A stretch of DNA of 47,460 bases from an uncultured Oscillospiraceae bacterium (GCA_910584715.1 CAJUAN010000018.1:1-47460), one strand, 5' to 3'. Shown: positions 6,029-12,911, counted from the first letter of the stretch. Program-made: numbers and translations. The notes: generated by a model from the sequence alone, not told the origin.

Positions 6029-6727
6029 TTACGCAGTATATAACAGCCTGAATGTTTCCCGTCCCTTAGGCGTTATAAGCGTTTGAGTGCCGCTCCACTG
6101 TGTTTTCTCATTGAAACACTCCTTGACCTCGAAAAGCCCGTCGTTCTTTTTTGCGTACGGCATAAGCCTGCCGCGCTTGTCGCGGTATATGTATTTCCTG
6201 TCGATTAGGAACTGCACGAAATTCTTTTCCTTACAGCCAAGCTGCTTGGCGGTCTCCCGAAAGTTTGTAAGCAGATTGCGGTCGACAAGCTCGTCGAAAT
6301 AATCCGATTTCGGCTTCATAATTTGATTATCGACTGTAAGCTGCGATACCGTGATGTACAGACATTTCAACTCCTCGTCCGCGACCCTCAACGCCCTTGC
6401 CATAATAGCCTGTGGGTTATTGAACTGCTCCTCAACGGCTATGAAGTATTGGCGGCATTGCTTGCCCTTTTCGCTGCGTTGTATCATACAGATTTCTTTT
6501 GCCATTTCAAGGGCGAGTTGGTGGTCGATTTTGTTCTGTCCGCCGCGCTGATTTTCGCTGCTCAAATTTGAGAAGCGAATGTAATCAACATTTTCTGCAA
6601 AGCCATATTCACACATTCTACAGAACCAATCTGCATATTTTGTATTTACTCCAAGAGCCTTGTGCAAATCCCTACCGAGAACGGTGGGACGGTCGTTGTC
6701 GTAGTTGATTTTAATTAATTCGGTCAT
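6029..6727 (-). CDS. Phage antirepressor: AntA/AntB N-terminus with KilAC C-terminus
   Basis: 232 aa. The N-terminal 100 residues match the AntA/AntB antirepressor fold (V-L-G-R-D-L-H-K-A-L-G-V then Y-A-D-W-F-x-R-M and the D-H-Q-L-A-L-E-M-A-K-E block). The C-terminal part from about 145 (R-N-L-L-T-N-F-R-E-T-A-K-Q-L-G) is a KilAC DNA-binding domain. Such proteins inactivate or compete with phage repressors during induction. Its start overlaps the end of the RusA-like gene by 17 bases, so translation is coupled. Within a satellite-like element it could sense or trigger induction by antagonising the CI-like repressor at 9622-10305; this is inference. Confidence 0.85.
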   Translation of the reverse strand: MTELIKINYDNDRPTVLGRDLHKALGVNTKYADWFCRMCEYGFAENVDYIRFSNLSSENQRGGQNKIDHQLALEMAKEICMIQRSEKGKQCRQYFIAVEEQFNNPQAIMARALRVADEELKCLYITVSQLTVDNQIMKPKSDYFDELVDRNLLTNFRETAKQLGCKEKNFVQFLIDRKYIYRDKRGRLMPYAKKNDGLFEVKECFNEKTQWSGTQTLITPKGRETFRLLYTA

Positions 6728-7184
6728 ATAAAATATCTCCCTTCATCTGTGCAGGTTTTGACACTAATTGTCCGTTACCATTCGATTTTCGCATAATTGT
6801 TATTTCTGTTCGCGGATTTTCTTTGTCGTACAGTATTGCGCTGCCGTCCACAGAAGCAACTATATTCCCGTTATCGTCCTCCAGTATACCCGCCTCCACA
6901 AAAACGTCCTGAACAGCTTGCAAGTACCCCGAAAGCGTACCCTTACGCTGTTCGTTGACGTAAAAAACGCATTTCAGATTTATGGGATAATTTATTGTCC
7001 CGCACTTTTCAAAATTTGCTTTCAAAAACGGCATTGCCGCTTCTGCGTACCGTTCGTATTCCTCATTCGGCAGCAGCTTTGGAAACTCCCCCAACATCAT
7101 AATTCGTCCGTGATGTGCGGGGGGATAGGGTATCTGAAAACTTATGCCGTCTATCTCTGCAAAATTTATTTCACTTATATGCAT
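6711..7184 (-). CDS. RusA-like Holliday junction resolvase family protein, catalytic motif altered
   Basis: 157 aa. The C-terminal part (D-D-N-G-N-I-V-A-S-V-D-G-S, then Y-D-K-E-N-P-R-T-E-I-T-I) is the end block of phage RusA-family proteins, and the N-terminal P-Y-P-P-A-H-H-G-R segment fits too. The central motif usually D-L-D/T-N-L-L-K/E is here T-L-S-G-Y-L-Q, so the expected acidic and Asn residues are missing. The protein may be inactive as a resolvase or use other residues. GGGAGGTG stands 7 bases before ATG 7184. It lies between the DnaC-like loader and the antirepressor in the replication module, where RusA genes are typical. Confidence 0.65.
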   Translation of the reverse strand: MHISEINFAEIDGISFQIPYPPAHHGRIMMLGEFPKLLPNEEYERYAEAAMPFLKANFEKCGTINYPINLKCVFYVNEQRKGTLSGYLQAVQDVFVEAGILEDDNGNIVASVDGSAILYDKENPRTEITIMRKSNGNGQLVSKPAQMKGDILYDRIN

Positions 7185-7198
7185 TTCAAAGCACCTCC

Positions 7199-7999
7199 CT
7201 AAAGTCTCTGATTTTTATTGCTATCCTTTTTCACGTGGAGCAGGTACTGACCCGCTCGTTCACGTATGCGCCCCGCGACAGCTTCATCCGCGCGGAGAAT
7301 ATTATCAAATGAAAACTCACTCGAAATAACCGTCGTAAGCCCTTTAAGGTAACGATAGTCCAGCAGTTCAAACGATAGTCGCAAATCCGCGTTTGACACG
7401 GCGCTGCCGCCGCCCTTAAACATATCGTCAATATACAGGACTTCTGCACCCTTGTAAATGTCCGCTGCTCGTGCATACCCGTCGTCGTTTACTGCCGCTT
7501 TAAGTTCTCTTGAACCCTCAACCCACTTCAAAATGCGTACTGCCTTGTTCTGCGTGAAAATTATCTCCCGAAGCGCGGCGGTGCATAAATGGGTCTTACC
7601 GCACCCGCTTTGTCCGCAGATAAACAGCCACTTCCCGCTTGCGTCGGCGGCAAATTCCTTGACGGTACGCAGAAGTCCTCCCTGCCAGTCGGATTTTACG
7701 GCAAAATTTTCAAACGATTTATTTTCGAGACCGCTGTTTTTAAGCAGCCGCAAGCTTGTGCGAGCCTTGTAGCAGTCGGGGCAATTTGACGAAAGGATTT
7801 CGCCGTCGTCAGCCATTGTGTATAAAAAGCCTTTGTTTCGGCAACGTTCGCAATTATAGCCGTCGTCAAGCTTGCCCTCCGTTTCATTCATTGCCCGACA
7901 ACGCGCCTCGTAGTAATTGCTGTCAAAATTAAAACTCCGTTGCGTACTTGGAGTGTTCATTATCCGTTGTATCAACATTCTTGTCGCCGCCATTTCCAT
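7199..7999 (-). CDS. DnaC-like replicative helicase loader (AAA+ ATPase)
   Basis: 266 aa. An N-terminal zinc ribbon (C-E-R-C and C-P-D-C around residues 50-77) precedes an AAA+ domain with Walker A G-Q-S-G-C-G-K-T-H and Walker B V-L-Y-I-D-D-M-F, as in DnaC/DnaI-type loaders of phages. It should load the host replicative helicase at the element origin. Start chosen at ATG 7999 because AGGAGGT lies exactly 7 bases upstream; a longer reading to 8032 has no such site. It overlaps the end of the preceding replication gene by about 70 bases, which indicates tight translational coupling. Together with the DUF6291 gene it gives the element its own replication initiation. Confidence 0.85.
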   Translation of the reverse strand: MEMAATRMLIQRIMNTPSTQRSFNFDSNYYEARCRAMNETEGKLDDGYNCERCRNKGFLYTMADDGEILSSNCPDCYKARTSLRLLKNSGLENKSFENFAVKSDWQGGLLRTVKEFAADASGKWLFICGQSGCGKTHLCTAALREIIFTQNKAVRILKWVEGSRELKAAVNDDGYARAADIYKGAEVLYIDDMFKGGGSAVSNADLRLSFELLDYRYLKGLTTVISSEFSFDNILRADEAVAGRIRERAGQYLLHVKKDSNKNQRL

Positions 8000-8666
8000 T
8001 GAAATTACCTCCTCTGTTCCGTTCTTCCTCATATCTCGAAATCACCCAGTTGAGTATCGCCCGATAATCCGACTTGTACGTTTTGCCGCTTGATCCCTTG
8101 TAATTGTCAAGTATCTCAATACAACGCTTCGCTCCCTGTTCGCCGACTTTCGCAACGAGTGACGCATATTCGTCATTGGTCATGCTGACAAATTCGGCAA
8201 ATTGGGTTTTCTCAATTTTAGGCTTTGAGGCTTGCTTTTTAGGGGCGGCTTCCCCCTTTGAGGGGGTAGGGGGTGTATTTATTTCTTTTTCAGTATCAGT
8301 ATCTTTATCTGTTTCTTTATCAGCTTTTTTTGCTTTCGTTTGCTTTTCAAAAAAACCATTTGCTTTTATTTGGTTTTCTGAAAAATCATTTGTTTTTGAG
8401 GGTCTGCCTCCTTTTTTGCCCGCCTCTGAACGAACCGAGCAGGTGTTTTCCCATTTTTCGCCGTCTCGTTCGATACTGTTCCGCATAATGATAAAAGCCA
8501 TTTTTAAAGCACCGACAAACTCTGCTTCCTCTGCTCTTTTGGAAAAAGCAAACAAAGCTTTGAATAACTTCCCCGCTTCTTCATCACTGCCTAAAGCGTC
8601 GACATATTCTTCCCAGTCCTTGTAAATGACAAACGATTTGTTATCGCTGTGATAATTTTTCGCCAT
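7929..8666 (-). CDS. DUF6291-type phage replication protein
   Basis: 245 aa. The N-terminal 80 residues (F-V-I-Y-K-D-W-E-E-Y, then L-F-K-A-L-F-A-F) match the DUF6291 domain of clostridial phage proteins found upstream of DnaC-like loaders. A low-complexity linker rich in K, T, D and E (about 90-140) holds an imperfect internal repeat (F-S-E-N-Q-I-K-A-N against F-F-E-K-Q-T-K-A-K). The C-terminal block (about 155-215) ends in S-D-Y-R-A-I-L-N-W-V, typical of phage replisome organisers. It probably binds the element origin and recruits the loader. It overlaps both neighbours, consistent with one operon. Initiator activity is inferred from family and position. Confidence 0.75.
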   Translation of the reverse strand: MAKNYHSDNKSFVIYKDWEEYVDALGSDEEAGKLFKALFAFSKRAEEAEFVGALKMAFIIMRNSIERDGEKWENTCSVRSEAGKKGGRPSKTNDFSENQIKANGFFEKQTKAKKADKETDKDTDTEKEINTPPTPSKGEAAPKKQASKPKIEKTQFAEFVSMTNDEYASLVAKVGEQGAKRCIEILDNYKGSSGKTYKSDYRAILNWVISRYEEERNRGGNFNGNGGDKNVDTTDNEHSKYATEF

Positions 8667-8850
8667 TTTGCTGAACGTCCCCCTTATTTAAGAATTCAAT
8701 GAAGCGGTTAAGGTTGACTAAGTACTTGCTACCGGCACGGACGGACACCGCCCGTCCGTCCAACACGCACTCCCGTACAAAATGAACAGGGAGATTGAGA
8801 TAATTTGCCGTTTGAGCGATAGACAACATAACTGGTGCATCCTTATTCAT
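8641..8850 (-). CDS. Small excisionase-like HTH protein
   Basis: 69 aa. The pattern M-L-S-I-A-Q-T-A-N-Y-L-N-L, then R-A-V-S-V-R-A-G-S-K-Y-L-V-N and R-F-I-E-F-L is that of MerR/excisionase-type winged-helix proteins. Start taken at ATG 8850, which overlaps the stop of the upstream gene in ATGAATAA, after a G-rich ribosome site. It could be the directionality factor for the integrase or a transcription factor for the early operon. Its position inside the early operon, not next to the integrase, leaves both options open. Confidence 0.7.
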   Translation of the reverse strand: MNKDAPVMLSIAQTANYLNLPVHFVRECVLDGRAVSVRAGSKYLVNLNRFIEFLNKGDVQQNGEKLSQR

Positions 8851-9151
8851 CTGCCCCGCCCCCATTTTCCTTGATGTAACGTTCGATCGCGTTTAACGAC
8901 TGCGTACAGCTTGAAAGTCGTGCTTTCATCTGCTTTCGGCAAGGCAACGCCTCCGAAACGTTAATCGGGAAATAGTATCCTCCACCGTTTTTTCCGCAAT
9001 CTGAACAGAGTGGTACTCCCTCTTTGCGAGCCGCCTCGACTAACTTTCGTGTAGTTCGCAAATCCTTACCTGTTCTCACTGAAATTTCTTCCATAGAAAT
9101 TGAGTTGTCCTTGCCATACGGAATGAACTCCAAAAATTTTTTTAAATCCAT
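8843..9151 (-). CDS. Small HTH protein of the phage early region
   Basis: 102 aa. A winged-helix or HTH segment is visible at about 20-45 (I-S-M-E-E-I-S-V-R-T-G, then R-T-T-R-K-L-V-E-A-A-R), followed by G-V-P-L-C-S-D-C-G, which may form part of the wing, and a helical C-terminus. ATG 9151 has AAGGGGGA upstream. I recognise this as a common small gene of clostridial prophages that sits before the replication module, but I cannot give a specific function. Transcription must come from the promoter at 9524-9552. A + strand promoter lies across its start, so the RNA at 9196-9267 is made divergently. Confidence 0.65.
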   Translation of the reverse strand: MDLKKFLEFIPYGKDNSISMEEISVRTGKDLRTTRKLVEAARKEGVPLCSDCGKNGGGYYFPINVSEALPCRKQMKARLSSCTQSLNAIERYIKENGGGADE

Positions 9152-9160
9152 AAATCCCCC

Positions 9161-9189
9161 TTGAAATGCCGCCCTCAATATGATATAAT
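9161..9189 (+). promoter_or_regulatory. Sigma-A promoter for a small RNA
   Basis: TTGAAA (9161-9166), 17-base spacer, TATAAT (9184-9189) on the + strand, inside a region otherwise transcribed on the - strand. A terminator follows about 35 to 78 bases downstream, so a short RNA is expected. Confidence 0.65.
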
Positions 9190-9195
9190 GGAGGA

Positions 9196-9267
9196 GCGGT
9201 CAGTATTTTCTTACGTCCGTTCGCCTCCTGCTGAGAGCCTCGCCAAAGGTCAGCGGGAGGTGTTTTT
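9196..9267 (+). ncRNA. Candidate small RNA in the immunity region
   Basis: From the promoter at 9161-9189 a transcript of about 72 nt would start near 9196. It would end at a hairpin CCTCCTGCTGA (9224-9234) with TCAGCGGGAGG (9250-9260), followed by five T (9263-9267). It contains no ORF of note. It is antisense to the end of the Cro-like gene and to the gap that follows on the - strand mRNA. It could regulate the early operon, or be the antitoxin RNA of a type I module whose toxin I cannot see. Confidence 0.55.
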
Positions 9268-9438
9268 GTTTGGCTTTAGATGGTCAATTACGGCAATAAG
9301 CTTTTGCTTTTCGCTTCTGGATAACTCAAAGCGGAGCTTCCTTGTCATCGTAGGCTCTGATATTCCCATAGCCGCCGCAATTTGGTAAAGATATACGCCC
9401 GAAGCTTTTGCGTATTCTCTTAAATCTGCATTACACAT
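9250..9438 (-). CDS. Cro-like HTH regulator
   Basis: 62 aa, almost entirely a helix-turn-helix fold: D-L-R-E-Y-A-K-A-S-G-V, Y-L-Y-Q-I-A-A-A-M-G-I-S-E-P-T-M-T-R-K-L-R. ATG 9438 was chosen because AGGAGG lies 10 bases upstream. It is the first gene of the - strand early operon, divergent from the CI-like repressor, the classic place for a Cro-type protein. It likely binds the operators between 9507 and 9589 to shut off the repressor gene. Its 3' end is overlapped by the antisense RNA described at 9196-9267. Confidence 0.7.
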   Translation of the reverse strand: MCNADLREYAKASGVYLYQIAAAMGISEPTMTRKLRFELSRSEKQKLIAVIDHLKPNKNTSR

Positions 9439-9506
9439 AAAATATGCGCCTCCTAATTTTTTTCTTGACAAATCAGCCGCCATATGATAAAATGATTATG
9501 GTAATT

Positions 9507-9589
9507 ATTTTGTCACTATCTTAATTATAATGTTCCAATTTTGGATTGTCAAGAGTTTTGGAACAATATTTAAAAATTGTGACAAAAAT
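9507..9589. promoter_or_regulatory. Divergent promoter/operator region of the element switch
   Basis: On the - strand TTGACA (9552-9547), 17-base spacer, TATAAT (9529-9524) is a consensus early promoter. Two kinds of inverted pairs surround it: ATTTTGTCAC (9507-9516) with GTGACAAAAAT (9579-9589), and GTTCCAA (9532-9538) with TTGGAAC (9558-9564). The second pair brackets the -35. A weaker + strand promoter (TTGTCA 9546-9551, TTTAAA 9569-9574) would serve the repressor. Two different half-sites may mean different sites for the CI-like and Cro-like proteins. Confidence 0.75.
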
Positions 9590-9621
9590 CAATAGTACAG
9601 CACTTTACGAGGTGGTTAATA

Positions 9622-10305
9622 ATGGATTTGGAACAAAAAAAGGTTTTTGCAGAGCGTTTGGGAATATTAAGAACTAAACAAAATTTATCACAGCAACAAT
9701 TAGCAGAAAAAATCAATATAAATAGGGAAACAATAGCAAAATATGAAACTGTTAAACGTATTCCGTCATACGAACACTTAACTAAATTTGCAGAATACTT
9801 TCACGTTTCTACCGATTATCTTCTCGGACTTCAAGGGGAACCCACAAACAACCCTGTCGAAATTACTGTTACTGAATATACTGGACTTACTAAAGAAGCT
9901 GTAGATAAGTTACACAAAATAAGTATACAAAATAAATATACTGCTAACAGTGATACTCTTTCTGAATTGATTGAAGATGTGGATTTCGAATATTTTATAT
10001 CTTTACTGGCAGCAAAAATGTGTGCTAATAACTCAACAAAGACTTTCAATGTTGGTAATGCACAAATGAAAATAAAGATAAGCGATTTAACCGATTACGG
10101 AATAGAGCGAAATATTTCTAAAATATCCACAAGAATGAAAGAGGAATTTGGTCGAAAATATACAACTGCTGCTGAAAGAAAACTTTTTTGGTTTGTAGAA
10201 CAAGTTCAAAAAAAGATAAATGAGAGAGAAATAACTGAACAACAGGGTAATGAAGCAATCGCTTCGTATATTAGAGAAGATTTTTGTGATAATAGCGAGG
10301 TGTAA
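9622..10305 (+). CDS. CI-like repressor with N-terminal XRE HTH
   Basis: 227 aa. Residues about 8-70 are a classical XRE helix-turn-helix (L-G-I-L-R-T-K-Q-N-L-S-Q-Q-Q-L-A, then Y-F-H-V-S-T-D-Y-L-L-G). The C-terminal part has no visible LexA-type protease signature, so induction may depend on another protein, such as the antirepressor at 6029-6727, instead of RecA-driven cleavage. Clearly AT-rich compared with the integrase that follows. GAGGTGG lies upstream of ATG 9622. It is followed after three bases by the integrase and probably shares its transcript. It should keep the divergent early promoter closed. Confidence 0.8.
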   Translation: MDLEQKKVFAERLGILRTKQNLSQQQLAEKININRETIAKYETVKRIPSYEHLTKFAEYFHVSTDYLLGLQGEPTNNPVEITVTEYTGLTKEAVDKLHKISIQNKYTANSDTLSELIEDVDFEYFISLLAAKMCANNSTKTFNVGNAQMKIKISDLTDYGIERNISKISTRMKEEFGRKYTTAAERKLFWFVEQVQKKINEREITEQQGNEAIASYIREDFCDNSEV

Positions 10306-10308
10306 GCA

Positions 10309-11787
10309 ATGGCAACCATAACCCAACGAACAAATAAAGACGGCTCAACCGCTTACCGTATCCGTGTATTCGCAGGACGCGACTCGGAGGGCAAACAGCG
10401 TATTTTCCAAACAACGTGGAAAGCCGACCCCAAACGAACGGAGTCAGCTAATAAAAAGGCTCTGAATAAGTTTGCCGCCGATTATGAGGCGAAATGCCTG
10501 TCGGGTGAAGTTGCCGAACAGCGCGTTCTGTTCGGGACGTACTGCCGAAAGCTCGTAGACGATAAGCAGCGGGACGGTCTTATAAAGATAAGCACCGCGA
10601 ACTTTTACCGTTCCCTTTACCCGCTCCTGTACGACATTGACGGCGTTCCGCTCTCGCTTGTCAACGCAAACACGTTGAATAATCTTTACCGAAACCTGCT
10701 CGACAAGCCCTCTATTTCCGATACAAGGTACCGTCTTAAAGCCAAAACCGACCTGCTGAAGCTTGGAGCAGTACCCAATAAAACGCAGTTTTCGCAAAAG
10801 TACGGCATTGCTGTAACCACTCTGAACGCCGCAATAAACGGCAAAAGCGTATCGCAACAGACGGCGGCAAGAATTTCCGAAGCTTTGTATATGCCCGTTT
10901 CAAGCCTGTTCAACGTCTGCGAAAGCGACAAGCGGACGTTAAGCACCTCACAGCTTCACAAGGTACACAGCCTTGTCAGTATGGTGCTGTCGGAGGCTTT
11001 AAAGGACGGTCTTATAACTTCCAATCCTGCGGAGCGGGTACGTCTGCCAAAGGTTGAAAAAGCCGTCCCCCGCTATCTGGAGTCGGAGGAAATAGGCGCG
11101 CTTCTCGCAGCCGCCGAACGCGAACCTATGGAAGTAAAGGTGTTTGTGTTTCTTGCCGTTGCAACGGGCGCAAGACGCGGGGAACTGTTGGGTCTGCAAT
11201 GGTCTGATGTAAACTTCACCTTTAACCAAATCGAAATACGGCAAGCCGTTTATTACCGTCCCGCTTCGGGAATTTACATTGACACGCCAAAGAACAAGAC
11301 AAGCCAACGGTTTATACGGCTCCCGTCCGAAATAATGGGGCTTCTGAAAGAGTACAAAAAAGAGTGGGACGATTTCCGCGATAGCGTTGGTACAGCATTC
11401 CCGCAAACCGTAAGCATATCGGACGGCAGCGGCAGGCATAGAGATTTTACGGCGGACTTCCTGTTTTCCCAGTCAAAGAATATAGGCTATCCACACGCGC
11501 CCGATACGGCTAACAAGTGGCTGAAAATCATTTGCGACAAGAACGGTCTGGAACACATCAACCCCCATTCCCTGCGGCACAGCGCGGCAAGTGCGCTAAT
11601 ATTCGGAGGTGTTGACCCCGCTTCGGTCGCAAAGTATTTAGGACACACCAGTCCGCAAACCACCGAAAAGGTCTATGCTCACGCGCTTGAGGAAAGCCGC
11701 TCCCGAAATTCAAACATAATAGGCGATTTTATGTTCAAGCACAAACCCGCTCCCCGCAAGGAGGACAAAAAGGAAGATGTTGGATAA
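10309..11787 (+). CDS. int: Tyrosine recombinase (integrase) with an inserted HTH
   Basis: 492 aa, longer than the usual 370-400. An N-terminal arm-binding domain (about 1-55) is followed by a core-binding domain and the catalytic domain with T-G-A-R-R-G-E-L-L-G-L-Q-W (R near 289), H-S-L-R-H (H420, R423), L-G-H-T-S (H446) and the nucleophile Y456 in V-Y-A-H. An extra segment at about 134-205 interrupts the core-binding domain; it reads like an XRE HTH (S-Q-K-Y-G-I-A-V-T-T-L-N-A-A-I-N-G then I-S-E-A-L-Y-M-P-V-S-S-L-F). It catalyses integration and excision at the tRNA-Arg site next to it. GAGGTG lies 6 bases before ATG 10309. Confidence 0.95.
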   Translation: MATITQRTNKDGSTAYRIRVFAGRDSEGKQRIFQTTWKADPKRTESANKKALNKFAADYEAKCLSGEVAEQRVLFGTYCRKLVDDKQRDGLIKISTANFYRSLYPLLYDIDGVPLSLVNANTLNNLYRNLLDKPSISDTRYRLKAKTDLLKLGAVPNKTQFSQKYGIAVTTLNAAINGKSVSQQTAARISEALYMPVSSLFNVCESDKRTLSTSQLHKVHSLVSMVLSEALKDGLITSNPAERVRLPKVEKAVPRYLESEEIGALLAAAEREPMEVKVFVFLAVATGARRGELLGLQWSDVNFTFNQIEIRQAVYYRPASGIYIDTPKNKTSQRFIRLPSEIMGLLKEYKKEWDDFRDSVGTAFPQTVSISDGSGRHRDFTADFLFSQSKNIGYPHAPDTANKWLKIICDKNGLEHINPHSLRHSAASALIFGGVDPASVAKYLGHTSPQTTEKVYAHALEESRSRNSNIIGDFMFKHKPAPRKEDKKEDVG

Positions 11788-11790
11788 TTA

Positions 11791-11829
11791 AAAGGCTCTT
11801 TCCCGATGTGGAAAAGAGCCTTGATTTTT
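11791..11829 (+). terminator. Terminator after the integrase
   Basis: AAGGCTCTTT pairs with AAAAGAGCCTT around a short loop and is followed by GATTTTT, directly after the integrase stop codon. Confidence 0.85.
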
Positions 11830-11846
11830 ATGTTTTTTACAAAGTT

Positions 11847-11865
11847 GTTGTCAATCTGTTGTCAA
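11847..11865. promoter_or_regulatory. Right arm-type integrase sites (GTTGTCAA repeats)
   Basis: GTTGTCAA at 11847-11854 and 11858-11865, same orientation and same 11-bp period as the copies at 2456-2474 near the left attachment site. Inferred to be bound by the integrase N-terminal domain. Confidence 0.6.
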
Positions 11866-11889
11866 AATCGGCATTTTGGGCAAAATCAA

Positions 11890-11917
11890 AAGCCGCCCGA
11901 GAACCCTCAAACGGCTT
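11890..11917 (-). terminator. Terminator of the tRNA-Arg transcript
   Basis: On the - strand AAGCCG (11917-11912) pairs with CGGCTT (11895-11890), followed by TTGATTTTG. It lies 7 bases past the tRNA CCA end and is brought by the element, replacing the host terminator. Confidence 0.65.
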
Positions 11918-11924
11918 AAATACG

Positions 11925-12001
11925 TGGTGCGCCTGACAGGAGTCGAACCTGCGACCTTCAGAGTCGGAGTCTGACGCTCTATCCAACTGAGCTACAGACG
12001 C
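11925..12001 (-). tRNA. tRNA-Arg(CCG)
   Basis: Complete cloverleaf on the - strand with encoded CCA. Acceptor GCGTCTG pairs with CAGGCGC (one G-U), D-arm GCTC...GAGC, anticodon stem TCAGA/TCTGA with loop CTCCGAC (anticodon CCG, reading CGG), and T-arm GCAGG-TTCGACT-CCTGT. It is the integration site: its 3' half, including anticodon stem, T-arm and CCA, is supplied by the element, and the displaced copy lies at 2282-2329. Confidence 0.95.
11932..11972 (-). repeat. attR: 41-bp repeat within tRNA-Arg
   Basis: Identical to 2289-2329. Because it lies inside the intact tRNA gene, integration kept the tRNA functional. Confidence 0.85.
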
Positions 12002-12007
12002 AAATCG

Positions 12008-12068
12008 CTGTCGGACTGTCCAAACAGTCCGACAGTAATATTATAGCATATTAATTTGAAATATTCAA
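12008..12068 (-). promoter_or_regulatory. tRNA-Arg promoter and leader hairpin
   Basis: TTGAAT (12068-12063), 17-base spacer, TATAAT (12045-12040) on the - strand; the -35 lies inside the end of the flagellar gene at 12051. A perfect 12-bp inverted repeat (12008-12019 and 12024-12035) follows. It could end flagellar transcription, although it lacks a U-run, or form part of the tRNA leader. Confidence 0.6.
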
Positions 12069-12521
12069 CTTTTTTCCTTTATTAATATTGGTATTTGTTC
12101 CGGAAAAATAGTTGATCACCTGTTTACCCTTTGCAGACTGTTCAAGCTTTTCGCGGAGCTCATCGCGCATTTTTTCAAACCTGTCATAAGCGGCAGCGTC
12201 ATCCTTGACTATTTTTTCTCTCAGTTCACGCACATGACTTATTTTTTTCTGGAGCTCCAGAAGCTCTCCGTTAAGTCCGCCTATGTCCTCAAATTTCATC
12301 AGTTTATTCAGCTTATCCTGATGCTCCATAGACTGTTCGCTTATGTACTGCTTGATATCCAGAGAAATGCCGTCCATAGCAGTAATAATGCTTTGTCTTT
12401 CTGCAAGAAGTTCCCCGACACCGTCAATATCCTCGTACAGCATACGATTTGTAATTTCGCTGTAACGTTCCATTTCATGTATCTTTCTGTCAACAAGATT
12501 TAAAAGCGGCTTACTATTCAT
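12051..12521 (-). CDS. FliT/FlgN-like flagellar chaperone, helical
   Basis: 156 aa, almost entirely helical with heptad-like K/E/L patterns (coiled coil about 60-130) and no catalytic motif. It is the last gene of the flagellar operon, 21 bases after fliS, where Firmicutes often carry a FliT-like or FlgN-like export chaperone; I assign it on position and character, not on a clear signature. GGGGAGG lies 8 bases before ATG 12521. It would keep the cap protein FliD or other late substrates unfolded before export. Its 3' end carries the -35 of the tRNA-Arg promoter. Confidence 0.6.
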   Translation of the reverse strand: MNSKPLLNLVDRKIHEMERYSEITNRMLYEDIDGVGELLAERQSIITAMDGISLDIKQYISEQSMEHQDKLNKLMKFEDIGGLNGELLELQKKISHVRELREKIVKDDAAAYDRFEKMRDELREKLEQSAKGKQVINYFSGTNTNINKGKKLNISN

Positions 12522-12542
12522 TACAGCGCCTCCCCGAAAGTG

Positions 12543-12911
12543 TTAAAAGCCTTTTGAAGCCTCAGCAAAAGCGTCGCGTATCTCCTGAAAAAACGGTATA
12601 AGTTCTTTCAGTATTCCCGCATCCTTTTTGACGTTTGCTTTTGTAAGGTTTTCGCGGAAATATTGATACATCGCCGCAAGGCTTTTAGAAATTTCATACT
12701 TTTCCTTGAGATGGGAATCAAGAGTGTCCACAATATCCAAAACGCGGATTATTGAGTTGTGCGCCTTGGGAATGCTCGGTTCATCCTCAATATAATAAAC
12801 AGCCTTGTTAAGTTCTGTTATGGCTTTGTCATAAAGTGCAACTACCAACTGTCCGGGCGTCATTGTCGTAACACTCTGCTGCATAAACTTCTGATATGGA
12901 TTCTGCTGCAT
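12543..12911 (-). CDS. fliS: Flagellar export chaperone FliS
   Basis: 122 aa, the normal FliS length. Family signatures are present: N-P-Y-Q-K-F at the N-terminus, T-M-T-P-G-Q-L-V-V-A-L-Y-D-K-A-I near 16-32, and N-S-I-I-R-V-L-D-I-V-D-T-L-D in the middle. It forms a helical bundle that binds the C-terminus of flagellin in the cytoplasm and prevents premature assembly. It lies downstream of fliD, as usual. AAAGGA precedes ATG 12911 as in the other genes of this operon. Flagellin itself is not in the window. Confidence 0.95.
   Translation of the reverse strand: MQQNPYQKFMQQSVTTMTPGQLVVALYDKAITELNKAVYYIEDEPSIPKAHNSIIRVLDIVDTLDSHLKEKYEISKSLAAMYQYFRENLTKANVKKDAGILKELIPFFQEIRDAFAEASKGF

Larger units (their letters stand above)
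2289..11972. mobile_element. Integrated satellite-like element in tRNA-Arg
   Basis: The element is bounded by identical 41-bp direct repeats (2289-2329 and 11932-11972) made of the 3' half of the tRNA-Arg gene. The integrase is the last gene before the intact tRNA. Gene order on the element is: integrase and CI-like repressor (+), then divergently a Cro-like protein, small HTH proteins, a replication protein, a DnaC-like loader, a RusA-like protein, an antirepressor and a TerS-like protein (-), then cargo with a ribbon-helix-helix gene and an Abi/RNA module. No structural, lysis or conjugation genes are present. This matches the size and plan of phage satellites (PICI-like islands). A replication-competent prophage remnant is the main alternative. 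Confidence 0.8.
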
